A stretch of DNA of 6,202 nucleotides from Planctomycetota bacterium (GTDB lineage: Bacteria > Planctomycetota > UBA1135 > GCA-002686595): positions 1,483-7,684 of the forward strand of contig JAESRM010000060.1 of NCBI GenBank assembly GCA_016764635.1, written 5' to 3'. Position 1 is the first letter of the stretch, and every line of letters begins with the position of its first letter. The notes under the pieces are model-generated. The model saw only the letters and a list, made by a program, of their open reading frames with translations. It had not been told where the DNA came from and did not search any database. Shown piece after piece: positions 1 to 6,118 of the stretch. A program made the position numbers and the translations under genes.

Positions 1-729
1 CAGATCATGCTGATGCGTTTGGAGCGACGCTTCAACGTGGCTTGTGACACGAGCTTGCCCAAGATCGCATTCAGGCAGTCGGTCACCCGGGCTTCGGAGG
101 CCCACTGTCGCCACAAGAAACAAAGTGGTGGGCGCGGCCAGTTCGGCGAGTGCTACCTGCGCATGAAGCCGGGCGAACCGGGCACGGGTATCGTGTTCTT
201 GGATAAGGTGGTGGGGGGAGCGATTCCCCGCAACCTCATCCCAGCCGTGGAGAAGGGTATTCGCGAAGAAGCTCACCGGGGTGTCATCGCCAAAGGCGAG
301 GTGGTGGATGTGGAGGTGGAGCTCTACGACGGCAAATTCCATGCGGTGGACTCCGACGAAGCGAGCTTCAAGCACGCGGGCGCCATGGCCTTCCGGGAAG
401 GTGTAGAGAATGGACGCCCGGTTCTGCTGGAGCCTGTCATGGCGGTCGAGATTCATGTGCCCACCGAAATGGCGGGCATCATCTTTAGTGATGTGACCAG
501 CCACCGGCGAGGGCATGTGGTGGATCAAACCACTGAGGAGGCGGGACACGTGACCCTCATCAAAGCGCAGGTGCCCCTGTCCACCATCCAAAATTACCAT
601 CGCGAGCTGAAATCCCAGACTGCTGGGGAGGGAGCCTTCTCCATGACCTTCGATCGCTTTGCGCCCATGCCCATCGCGGAGCAGAAGAAGGTCTTGGCTT
701 CCCAGGAGGCAGAGGTCGTGCAAGGCTAA
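1..729 (+). CDS. fusA: Elongation factor G, C-terminal part (partial at left edge)
   Basis: EF-G is the ribosomal translocase GTPase of the cytoplasm. The reading frame is open from base 1, so the G domain, domain II and most of domain III lie outside the window; about 242 residues remain before the TAA at 727-729. Counting from the ATG at 7, residues 1-10 look like the end of domain III. The domain IV signature HKKQSGGRGQFGE is at residues 36-48. The FHAVDSDE loop, equivalent to the conserved tip His-containing loop that enters the decoding centre, follows, then VLLEPVMAVEIHVP at the domain IV/V boundary. Domain V carries SHRRGHV and ends near FSMTFDRFAPMP. The KKQSGGRGQFGE pattern and the divergent domain V resemble the secondary FusA2-type EF-G proteins more than the canonical copy in the str operon, and no rpsG, rpsL or tuf neighbour is visible. 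That subfamily assignment is inference. A terminator follows, so the pilus genes are probably transcribed separately. The in-frame ATG at 7 is not the true start. Confidence 0.93.
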   Translation, partial: QIMLMRLERRFNVACDTSLPKIAFRQSVTRASEAHCRHKKQSGGRGQFGECYLRMKPGEPGTGIVFLDKVVGGAIPRNLIPAVEKGIREEAHRGVIAKGEVVDVEVELYDGKFHAVDSDEASFKHAGAMAFREGVENGRPVLLEPVMAVEIHVPTEMAGIIFSDVTSHRRGHVVDQTTEEAGHVTLIKAQVPLSTIQNYHRELKSQTAGEGAFSMTFDRFAPMPIAEQKKVLASQEAEVVQG

Positions 730-744
730 CAACGAGGCCGCCAC

Positions 745-761
745 CCGGAAAAGTTTTCCGG
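745..761. repeat. Perfect 17-bp palindrome (8+1+8)
   Basis: The sequence reads CCGGAAAA, a central G, then TTTTCCGG. Both arms match perfectly. It lies 15 bp after the EF-G stop and just upstream of the terminator stem. A one-base centre is too tight for a full RNA hairpin, so it would fold with an A/T-rich loop or act as a double-stranded dyad site. It could be a regulator operator or simply part of the terminator region; nothing in the sequence identifies a binding protein. Confidence 0.6.
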
Positions 762-765
762 ATCC

Positions 766-806
766 AAGCGCCGAGTCCCATCCCGGGGCTCGGCGCTTTC
801 ATTTTT
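766..806 (+). terminator. Intrinsic terminator after EF-G
   Basis: AAGCGCCGAG at 766-775 pairs perfectly with CTCGGCGCTT at 789-798. The stem can extend inward by one T-G wobble and three C-G pairs (776-779 with 785-788), leaving loop ATCCC at 780-784. The trailing strand runs into TTTCATTTTT at 797-806. It separates EF-G transcription from the pilus genes. The T-tract is broken by CA, and read-through in the opposite direction was not assessed. Confidence 0.9.
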
Positions 807-890
807 CGTTCGCTTTCCGATTTGCAAGCTCAACCCCGAGGGGGGGAAACGTCGATCTCACTTCGGTTCCCCAACACAAAAGGCATTCCC
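807..890 (+). promoter_or_regulatory. pilT upstream leader with C-tract/G-tract element
   Basis: This 84-nt stretch between the terminator and pilT must contain the operon promoter unless transcription reads through. I see no convincing -35/-10 pair and no -24/-12 sigma-54 site. It contains CAACCCC at 831-837, GA, seven Gs at 840-846, then ATCTC at 855-859, closely resembling the pilA leader at 5178-5207. Alternative pairings are possible: the C-tract with the G-tract (834-837 with 841-844), or GGGGAA at 843-848 with TTCCCC at 867-872. A regulatory role is inference from position and similarity. Confidence 0.4.
878..883 (+). promoter_or_regulatory. Shine-Dalgarno-like site of pilT
   Basis: AAAAGG lies seven bases before the ATG at 891. 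It supports that start over the in-frame TTG at 822, which sits close to the terminator and would add 23 residues not typical of PilT, and over the ATG at 900. Confidence 0.6.
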
Positions 891-1955
891 ATGATCACAA
901 TGGAAGAACTCCTGGCGCTATTGATAGCCCAGGGAGGCTCTGACTTGCACATTACCGTTAACAGCGCACCTCGCATTCGCGTGGATGGTGTCCTGTTGCC
1001 CGTCGAGACGGCTCAGCTCACCGCGGAGGACACCCGTCGGTTGGGTACAAGCATCCTGACTTCGGATCAGATCGCACGGTTGGATCGCGAGCACGAGCTC
1101 GACTGCTCATTCGCCCAGGAAGGCTTGGGTCGGTTCCGCGTGAACGTATTCTACCAGCAAGCTTCCGTGGCCTGCGTGCTACGCGCCATCCCGGACAAGA
1201 TCCCGAATTTCGAGGAATTGGGCATGCCCGCCGACGTGGCCAAGAATATTTGCAACATGAGCCAAGGGTTGGTGCTTGTGACTGGCGCTACGGGCTCCGG
1301 CAAGTCCACCAGCCTGGCCGCGATGATCGACCACATCAACCAGACGCGCCAAAACCACATCATCACGATCGAAGACCCGGTCGAATTCAACCACCCGCAT
1401 AAGAACTGCATTGTCACCCAGCGTGAGATCGGTGGGGACACGAATGGTTTCGGGCCGGCGCTGCGCAGTGTGCTGCGCCAGGACCCCGACATCGTGCTGG
1501 TGGGTGAGCTGCGAGACCACGAGACCATCGAGGCCGCCCTGACCCTGGCCGAGACCGGTCACCTGACCTTCGGCACCCTGCACACCTCCGACGCTGTGCA
1601 AACCATCAACCGTATCATCGACGTATTTCCGCCGTTCCAGCAGGACCAGGTACGCACCCAGCTTTCGTTCTCTTTGCAGGCCGTGCTGAGTCAGACCCTC
1701 TTGCCCCTGGCAAGCGGACGCGGTCGAGCCTTGGCCATGGAGGTCATGCTGGCCACCCCCGGCATCCGCGCCATGATCCGCGACGGCAAAGCCCACCAGA
1801 TCTACTCGCACATTCAAACCGGAGGCCGCTTGGGCATGACGACCATGGCCAGCAGCATGGCCACCTTGGTTTCTTCGGGGCGTGTTCGCATGGAAGATGC
1901 AGAGCATGCTATTGCCGACTCGGGTGAGTTGCATAACGCCGTGAGGGCTGCCTAA
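891..1955 (+). CDS. pilT: Type IV pilus retraction ATPase PilT
   Basis: A 354-residue cytoplasmic hexameric ATPase of the secretion ATPase (GspE/PilB/PilT) superfamily. It powers pilus depolymerisation at the inner-membrane base, giving twitching and DNA uptake in known systems. The N-terminus has the PilT-type start MEELLALLIAQGGSDLHI, and GRFRVN at 80-85 matches the PAS-like N domain. Walker A GATGSGKS is at 132-139, the Asp box IITIEDPVEF at 157-166, Walker B IVLVGELRD at 201-209 with catalytic Glu206, and the His box HLTFGTLHT at 224-232. GIRAMIRDGK at 291-300 occupies the place of the PilT-specific AIRNLIRE motif, which separates PilT from PilB. Length and the lack of an N-terminal MshEN domain and tetracysteine also fit PilT. 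The motif is a variant (Ala/Asn to Gly/Ala) but keeps IR and the second Arg. The stop overlaps the pilB start by one base. PilU is an alternative but less likely, since this is the only retraction-type ATPase seen here. Confidence 0.96.
   Translation: MITMEELLALLIAQGGSDLHITVNSAPRIRVDGVLLPVETAQLTAEDTRRLGTSILTSDQIARLDREHELDCSFAQEGLGRFRVNVFYQQASVACVLRAIPDKIPNFEELGMPADVAKNICNMSQGLVLVTGATGSGKSTSLAAMIDHINQTRQNHIITIEDPVEFNHPHKNCIVTQREIGGDTNGFGPALRSVLRQDPDIVLVGELRDHETIEAALTLAETGHLTFGTLHTSDAVQTINRIIDVFPPFQQDQVRTQLSFSLQAVLSQTLLPLASGRGRALAMEVMLATPGIRAMIRDGKAHQIYSHIQTGGRLGMTTMASSMATLVSSGRVRMEDAEHAIADSGELHNAVRAA
1943..1947 (+). promoter_or_regulatory. Shine-Dalgarno site of pilB inside the pilT end
   Basis: GAGGG lies seven bases before the pilB ATG at 1955. 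The pilT stop TAA (1953-1955) and this ATG share an A, forming TAATG, so re-initiation coupling between the two motors is likely. Confidence 0.65.
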
Positions 1956-3658
1956 TGATCGGAGTCTCTGCAAAAGTCAAACGCCTGTTGCTCAATGAGG
2001 GGCTGGTGTCTGAAGAGGAGTGGTCCGAGGCTGTCGCCAAGGGCGGAGATCTCATCGGCGTGCTCATGGAGGACGGCATCCTGGAGGAAGACTCCCTGAT
2101 GGAAGTCTTCGGACGCTCCGCAGGCGTGCCTCCGGTGAACCTACTCGAGGTCATTCCGGACCCCCAGGCTTTGGCTGCCATCGACAAGGACACTTGTAAG
2201 GAACACTTGATCCTGCCGCTGTCCAAGAACGGCGATGTTTTGACAGTGGCCGTCGCGGATCCGTTCGACGTGATCCTGTTCGACGACCTGAAGCGCATGA
2301 CCGGCTGCCAGGTGCGCGCGATGTTTGCCCACAAGGCCATGCTCGTGCGAGCTTTGGATTTGGCCTACGACCAGGGCGCCGCCCAGGTCGAGGAGATGAT
2401 GAACGAGGTCTCCAGCGCGGAGATGCTGCAAGCCCCCGAGGAAGAGGCCGAAGGTCAAGACCTGGAGAGCAGTGTTGAAAACGAGGACGCTCCGGCGGTC
2501 AAGTTGGTCAACATGATCGTGCTCAAGGCTTTGAAAGAGAAAGCCAGTGATATCCACATCGAGCCCTGCGAGAAGCACATCGTGGTGCGACTGCGCGTGG
2601 ACGGCACCCTGCGGCAGATCATGACGCCGCCCAAGGCCCTGCTGCCCGCGCTCACTTCACGACTCAAGATTCTAGCCAGCCTGGACATCGCGGAACGCCA
2701 CCGTCCCCAGGACGGCAAGTTCCGTATCCGCTACGAAGGCCGCTCGATCGACTTCCGTCTTTCGATCCTGCCGGTTGTGGGGGGCGAGAAGTCCGTCATC
2801 CGTGTCCTGGACGCGGGTTCCGCGGCCATGAGCCTGGAGGCCATGGGCCACGAGCCGCGTAGCTACGAAGACATCCAAAAGGCAATCCACTCGCCCTACG
2901 GCATGATGCTGGTGACAGGTCCGACCGGTTCGGGCAAGTCGACCACCCTTTACTCCTGCGTGCAAACGGTGGCTACACCGGATGTGAACGTGACAACGGT
3001 GGAAGACCCCGTCGAGTATTTGATGGACGGCATCAACCAGGTTCCGGTGAACCCGAAACGTGGTTTGACCTTCGCTGGAGCCTTGCGCTCTATCCTGCGT
3101 CAGGACCCGGACATCGTGCTGGTGGGTGAGATTCGAGACAAAGAAACCGCGGACATCGCCATCAAGGCAGCGCTCACCGGTCACTTGGTCTTCTCGACCC
3201 TGCACACCAACAACGCGGCCGCGACGATCTCCCGTTTGATCGACATGGGCGTTGATCCTTTCATGGTGGCGAGCTCCTTGCTGTGCATTTGCGCCCAGCG
3301 CCTAGGTCGCCGTCTGTGTACCAACTGCAAGATTCCTGTGGAGGACGTGACCAAAGACGACCTGCGCAAATTGGGCAGTTCCGACGAGGACTTCAAGGAA
3401 TTGCAGGAGATGTTCTCCGCCAATCCTGATGGTTGCGCCCGCTGCAATGGCGGTTACCGCGGGCGCTTCGCGCTCATCGAAACCTTGACAGTCTCCCCGG
3501 ACATCAAGCGCATGATCATCGAAGGCGAGTCCACCGACGCTATCAAACTCAAGGCCCTCGAAGAGGGCATGCTTTCCCTCCGTCGTGTGGGCTTGCTCAA
3601 CGTCCTGCGGGGCGTGACCTCCATCGAAGAAGTGTTGCGCATTACGCTCGACGAATAA
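1955..3658 (+). CDS. pilB: Type IV pilus assembly ATPase PilB
   Basis: A 567-residue cytoplasmic hexameric ATPase that drives pilin incorporation through PilC. Residues about 1-140 form a T2SSE_N/MshEN-like N domain (NEGLVSEEEW near 14-23, AGVPPVNL at 56-63, DPFDVILFDDLKRMTG near 102-117). An acidic low-complexity linker of about residues 145-180 follows. The core has ASDIHIEP at 197-204, RHRPQDGK at 248-255, Walker A GPTGSGKST at 322-330, the Asp box TTVEDPVEY at 347-355, Walker B DIVLVGEIRD at 386-395 and the His box GHLVFSTLHT at 409-418. The zinc-type tetracysteine is C455-x2-C458 and C494-x2-C497, as in PilB/GspE. Its neighbours pilT and pilC mark it as pilus PilB rather than type II secretion GspE, though sequence alone cannot exclude that. 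In the N domain the RLGxxL repeats of c-di-GMP-binding MshEN domains are imperfect: Lys7 replaces Arg, Lys9 replaces Gly and Asp32 replaces Arg. Nucleotide binding there should not be assumed. A 21-base stretch around Walker B (3110-3130) is identical to pilT 1488-1508. Confidence 0.96.
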   Translation: MIGVSAKVKRLLLNEGLVSEEEWSEAVAKGGDLIGVLMEDGILEEDSLMEVFGRSAGVPPVNLLEVIPDPQALAAIDKDTCKEHLILPLSKNGDVLTVAVADPFDVILFDDLKRMTGCQVRAMFAHKAMLVRALDLAYDQGAAQVEEMMNEVSSAEMLQAPEEEAEGQDLESSVENEDAPAVKLVNMIVLKALKEKASDIHIEPCEKHIVVRLRVDGTLRQIMTPPKALLPALTSRLKILASLDIAERHRPQDGKFRIRYEGRSIDFRLSILPVVGGEKSVIRVLDAGSAAMSLEAMGHEPRSYEDIQKAIHSPYGMMLVTGPTGSGKSTTLYSCVQTVATPDVNVTTVEDPVEYLMDGINQVPVNPKRGLTFAGALRSILRQDPDIVLVGEIRDKETADIAIKAALTGHLVFSTLHTNNAAATISRLIDMGVDPFMVASSLLCICAQRLGRRLCTNCKIPVEDVTKDDLRKLGSSDEDFKELQEMFSANPDGCARCNGGYRGRFALIETLTVSPDIKRMIIEGESTDAIKLKALEEGMLSLRRVGLLNVLRGVTSIEEVLRITLDE

Positions 3659-3699
3659 TCCACCCCCCCTCCAAAAACTCTAGTCAACCAAAGACCATC

Positions 3700-4935
3700 G
3701 TGACTCATTTCAAGTACGCAGCCAAAGAATCCAGTGGCAACACCGTCACCGGTACGATCGAGGCCAAGACCAAGGCAGACGCTGTCCAGGCTTTGCGCAA
3801 GCAAAACCTGGTCATCATGAAGCTGGACGAATCCGCCCTGGGGGGTAAGAAGCTGTCGGAGGTGAAACTCTCCTTCGGCGCTCCCACCATCAGGGCCAAG
3901 AAGGGCGAATTGGTGATCTTCACCCGCCAGTTGGCCACCATGGTAGGCGCAGGCCTCTCCATGCTGGAGTCCCTCGAGGTTCTCGGTGTGCAAGCCGAGA
4001 GCGTGGGCATGCGACTGTGCTGTGAAAAGCTGGTTTCCGACGTGCGCGCGGGTTCCGACCTTTCACAGGCCATGGCCGCCTGCCCCAAGGTCTTCAACCA
4101 CCTGTACATCTCCATGGTCAAGGCGGGTGAGGTGTCCGGTCAGATGGACATCATCCTGATCCGCTTGGCTGACTATGAGGAAGCCTCCGAAGAACTGACG
4201 CGTGAGATCAAATCGGCCATGACCTATCCGGTCATCTCGATGGTCCTTGTGTTGGGTATCACCGCCTTCCTGATGATCGGCGTGGTGCCGTCCTTCAAAA
4301 ACATCTTCGAGTCCATGGACGTGGAGTTGCCTGCGATCACCAAGTTCACCCTGGGTGTGTCCGACTGGATGCGCGCCAATGCGGTCGTGATGTTCGGCGG
4401 AATCTTCGCGAGTATCATCTTCATCAAGTGGGGCAAGAAGACCAACAAGGGCGAGCGCTGGTGGGACTGGCTCATGTTGAAACTGCCCGTCTTCGGCGAC
4501 CTGTTCAGCAAGGTGGCCCTGGCGCGCTTCAGCCGCACGTTCTCCACGCTCATCCGCTCGGGCGTGCCCATGCTCGGCGTGCTGGACATCGTGGTCAACA
4601 CATCCGGCAACCGCATCATCTCCGATGCCGTGGCCAAGTCCAAAGAAAGTGTGCGCAACGGTAACCTGCTCTCCGAACCCCTGGAACACGAGAAGGTCTT
4701 CCCGCCCATGGTGGTGCGCATGATCGCCATCGGCGAGCGCACCGGCGCCTTGGAAACCCTGCTCGAGAAGATTGCCGAGTTCTACGACAGCCAGGTCAAA
4801 GCCCAGGTGAAAGCCCTGACCAGTTTGATCGAGCCCCTGTTGATCTCCGTCATGGGCATCATCGTGGGTGGAGTGGTGCTCTCCATCTTTGCGCCGATCC
4901 TCAACATGGTCAGCAACCTGTCCGGTCAAAAGTAG
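3700..4935 (+). CDS. pilC: Type IV pilus inner-membrane platform protein PilC
   Basis: A 411-residue polytopic inner-membrane protein of the T2SSF/PilC/GspF family. It links the PilB and PilT motors to the growing fibre. The start is placed at GTG 3700 because it gives the family-typical N-terminus (M)THFKYAAKESSGNTVTGTI; the frame stays open far upstream inside pilB but those codons are not PilC-like. There is no strong Shine-Dalgarno site, only AAAGA at 3690-3694. The two T2SSF repeats are visible. The first, about residues 70-197, has FTRQLATMVGAGLSMLESL and KAGEVSGQMD at 141-150. The second, about 270-402, has ARFSRTFSTLIRSGVPML and IAIGERTGALE at 342-352. Hydrophobic segments are at about 175-196, 226-244 and 378-400, as expected for three membrane helices. 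A 41-nt gap containing a C7 run (3663-3669) separates it from pilB, and it probably shares the pilTB transcript, ending at the terminator after 4965. Confidence 0.95.
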   Translation: MTHFKYAAKESSGNTVTGTIEAKTKADAVQALRKQNLVIMKLDESALGGKKLSEVKLSFGAPTIRAKKGELVIFTRQLATMVGAGLSMLESLEVLGVQAESVGMRLCCEKLVSDVRAGSDLSQAMAACPKVFNHLYISMVKAGEVSGQMDIILIRLADYEEASEELTREIKSAMTYPVISMVLVLGITAFLMIGVVPSFKNIFESMDVELPAITKFTLGVSDWMRANAVVMFGGIFASIIFIKWGKKTNKGERWWDWLMLKLPVFGDLFSKVALARFSRTFSTLIRSGVPMLGVLDIVVNTSGNRIISDAVAKSKESVRNGNLLSEPLEHEKVFPPMVVRMIAIGERTGALETLLEKIAEFYDSQVKAQVKALTSLIEPLLISVMGIIVGGVVLSIFAPILNMVSNLSGQK

Positions 4936-4964
4936 GCGACCCGGGTCCCGTTGGATCAAAATGC

Positions 4965-5004
4965 GAAGCCCACCCTGCTTGCAGGGTGGGCTTCTCTGTT
5001 TTCT
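4965..5004 (+). terminator. Strong intrinsic terminator closing pilTBC
   Basis: Arms 4965-4978 and 4981-4994 are perfect 14-bp complements (GAAGCCCACCCTGC and its reverse complement) around TT, so the effective loop is about four bases. TCTGTTTTCT follows. It begins 29 nt after the pilC stop and isolates the pilin gene from the motor operon. The T-tract is only moderate. The stem is near-symmetric, but a T-tract on the other strand is poor. Confidence 0.9.
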
Positions 5005-5286
5005 ATGGGCCGTATCTGTGGCCTGAAGGGCTTTCCTACGGGGTGGGTCAGGTGGGGGACTCTTTTCATCCGTTTTCAGAAGGAAATCGCACAGTGGACT
5101 CAAGCGGGGACAAGGGGCGGGACGATACACCCCGCAGATAGATGGTTGTGGGACTTGCGTCTTGCACCTTTTCATCGCAACCCCCTGCGGGGGGTGACTT
5201 CTATCTCGCCGGGTGTGTTGCCCGGTCAGAAAAAATCGTCAATCGAAGCACTCACCGCAGTGCCCCAAGCAGAACCAATCTTACAG
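5005..5286 (+). promoter_or_regulatory. Long upstream region/leader of the pilin gene
   Basis: This 282-nt stretch holds no gene I can support. The pilin frame is open through it without a stop, but translating it from ATG 5005 would put about 94 extra residues ahead of the prepilin leader, which is biologically implausible, and the composition is not pilin-like. A 9-base string CTTTTCATC occurs twice (5062-5070 and 5168-5176). Two GC-rich hairpins lie at 5180-5195 and 5209-5225. No consensus sigma-70 promoter stands out, and the best sigma-54-like pairs have the wrong spacing. A promoter should exist here because of the terminator before it, but I cannot place it. Confidence 0.5.
5178..5225 (+). 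promoter_or_regulatory. Twin-hairpin element in the pilA leader
   Basis: ACCCCC (5180-5185) and GGGGGT (5190-5195) form a perfect 6-bp stem with loop TGCG. ATCTC follows at 5203-5207. Next, CCGGG (5209-5213) and CCCGG (5221-5225) form a 5-bp stem around TGTGTTG, then an A-rich run at 5229-5234. The first part aligns with the pilT leader at 831-859. If transcribed, it could be a stabilising 5' structure or a regulatory RNA/protein site; if not, a DNA operator. It does not match any riboswitch consensus I can recall, including the c-di-GMP (GEMM) classes. Confidence 0.45.
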
Positions 5287-6051
5287 ATGACTCGCAACAA
5301 GAAAACCGCTGGTTTCACCCTCATCGAACTGATGATCGTGGTCGCCATTATCGCCGTGATCGCGGCAATCGCCATCCCCAAGCTCATGAGTGCGCGTATC
5401 TCCGCTAACGAGAACGCCGCCATCGCTACCCTGCGTACCATCGCAGGTTCCCAGCAGCAGCTCCAAGCTTCTGCCGCCATGGACACCGACGGTGACGGCG
5501 GCGGCGAGTACGGATACTTTGGCGAACTCGCCGGTATCAACGAGCTGCGCATCTTTGACGGTGCTGGTCCCGTCATTGCGCCCGCTGGTGGCGTGCTTGA
5601 CCCGCCCTACCTGGCCACCGCGTTTGGTAACGTTGTGACCGACGGTGCCGACGGTGTTGTCGAGCGTCAGGGTTACTACTTCAAGATCTTCCTGCCCGGC
5701 GCTGCCTTCGCAGGCGTTGCTGAGCTGCCCGCTGGTGGCTCCGGTGTTGCCGGTGCTGCTATCGCAGCATGGAACTCCGACGACACCGAACTTTACTGGT
5801 GCTGCTACGCATGGCCCGTCCAGGTCTCCAAGACCGGCAACCGTGCATTCTTCATCAACCAAGAAGGCGACGTCTCTGGTACTAGCAACATCTCCACCTC
5901 TACTGTTCAGTACGATGGTTTCAACAGCATCCCCGCTTTCGGCGCTGCTTACGACGATGCTACCGCCGACTCGATGGACCAAAGTCTCGGCTTCGCAGCC
6001 ATGGGTTTCACGTCCAACGATACGAACATCTGGACCCAGGTCGGCAACTAA
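5287..6051 (+). CDS. pilA: Type IV pilin-like prepilin, probable major pilin
   Basis: A 254-residue class III signal protein that would be cleaved and N-methylated by prepilin peptidase, then polymerised into the pilus. The start at ATG 5287 gives a short basic leader MTRNKKTAG, cleavage after Gly9 and mature N-terminus FTLIELMIVVAIIAVIAA. Glu at mature position 5 (residue 14) is present, and the hydrophobic helix runs to about residue 30. The mature protein (~245 residues) is longer than common type IVa pilins. The N-terminal helix region extends to about residue 63, followed by an acidic/Gly loop MDTDGDGGGEYGYF (65-78) that could bind calcium. Gly/Ala-rich segments at about 137-162 follow, then WCCYAWP (171-177) with adjacent Cys172-Cys173, the only cysteines in the protein. 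GNRAFFINQEGDV is at 184-196, and the tail is Ser/Thr/Asp-rich. No Shine-Dalgarno site is visible. Codons lean to GGT, GCT, GTT, TTC and AAC, suggesting high expression. It could instead be a T2SS-type pseudopilin, but its position beside pilTBC and its own terminator favour pilin. The symbol is by role, not proven orthology. Confidence 0.85.
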   Translation: MTRNKKTAGFTLIELMIVVAIIAVIAAIAIPKLMSARISANENAAIATLRTIAGSQQQLQASAAMDTDGDGGGEYGYFGELAGINELRIFDGAGPVIAPAGGVLDPPYLATAFGNVVTDGADGVVERQGYYFKIFLPGAAFAGVAELPAGGSGVAGAAIAAWNSDDTELYWCCYAWPVQVSKTGNRAFFINQEGDVSGTSNISTSTVQYDGFNSIPAFGAAYDDATADSMDQSLGFAAMGFTSNDTNIWTQVGN

Positions 6052-6074
6052 GCCTAACCTGATCTAAGGATCTC

Positions 6075-6118
6075 AAGCGGGGCGTCATCGGGTAACCGAT
6101 GGCGCCCCGCTTTTGTTT
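6075..6118 (+). terminator. Strong intrinsic terminator after pilA
   Basis: Arms 6075-6091 and 6096-6112 pair over 17 bp with a single T-G wobble. They are capped by GTAA, a GNRA-type tetraloop, and run into TTTTGTTT at 6111-6118. It starts 23 nt after the pilin stop. The stable stem would also protect the pilin mRNA 3' end, which is typical of abundant transcripts (inference). Confidence 0.93.

Noticed and set aside
822..890. TTG start extending PilT by 23 residues
   Set aside because: It sits next to the terminator, encodes residues unlike PilT N-termini, and a better ATG with AAAAGG lies at 891.
1488..1508. 21-base identity between pilT and pilB (also 3110-3130)
   Set aside because: It falls on the Walker B motif shared by paralogous ATPases; conserved protein sequence and similar codon use explain it.
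3433..3699. Upstream extension of PilC overlapping pilB
   Set aside because: This is an out-of-frame reading of pilB; PilC homology begins at GTG 3700.
5099..5109. CTCAAGCGGGG repeated at 6072-6082
   Set aside because: The second copy is part of the pilA terminator arm; an 11-base GC-rich match with no shared context is likely chance.
5143..5166. Sigma-54-like pairs (TGG followed by TTGC) upstream of pilA
   Set aside because: The GG-to-GC spacing is one base too long in both candidate registers, and the spacing is strict for this promoter class.
4063..5175. Long minus-strand open frame across pilC
   Set aside because: It is a His/Asp/Gly-rich shadow of pilC codons, crosses the terminator and has no recognisable domain.
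5005..5286. In-frame upstream extension of the pilin gene from ATG 5005 or earlier
   Set aside because: It overlaps the terminator region and would bury the prepilin leader about 94 residues inside; ATG 5287 gives a standard leader.
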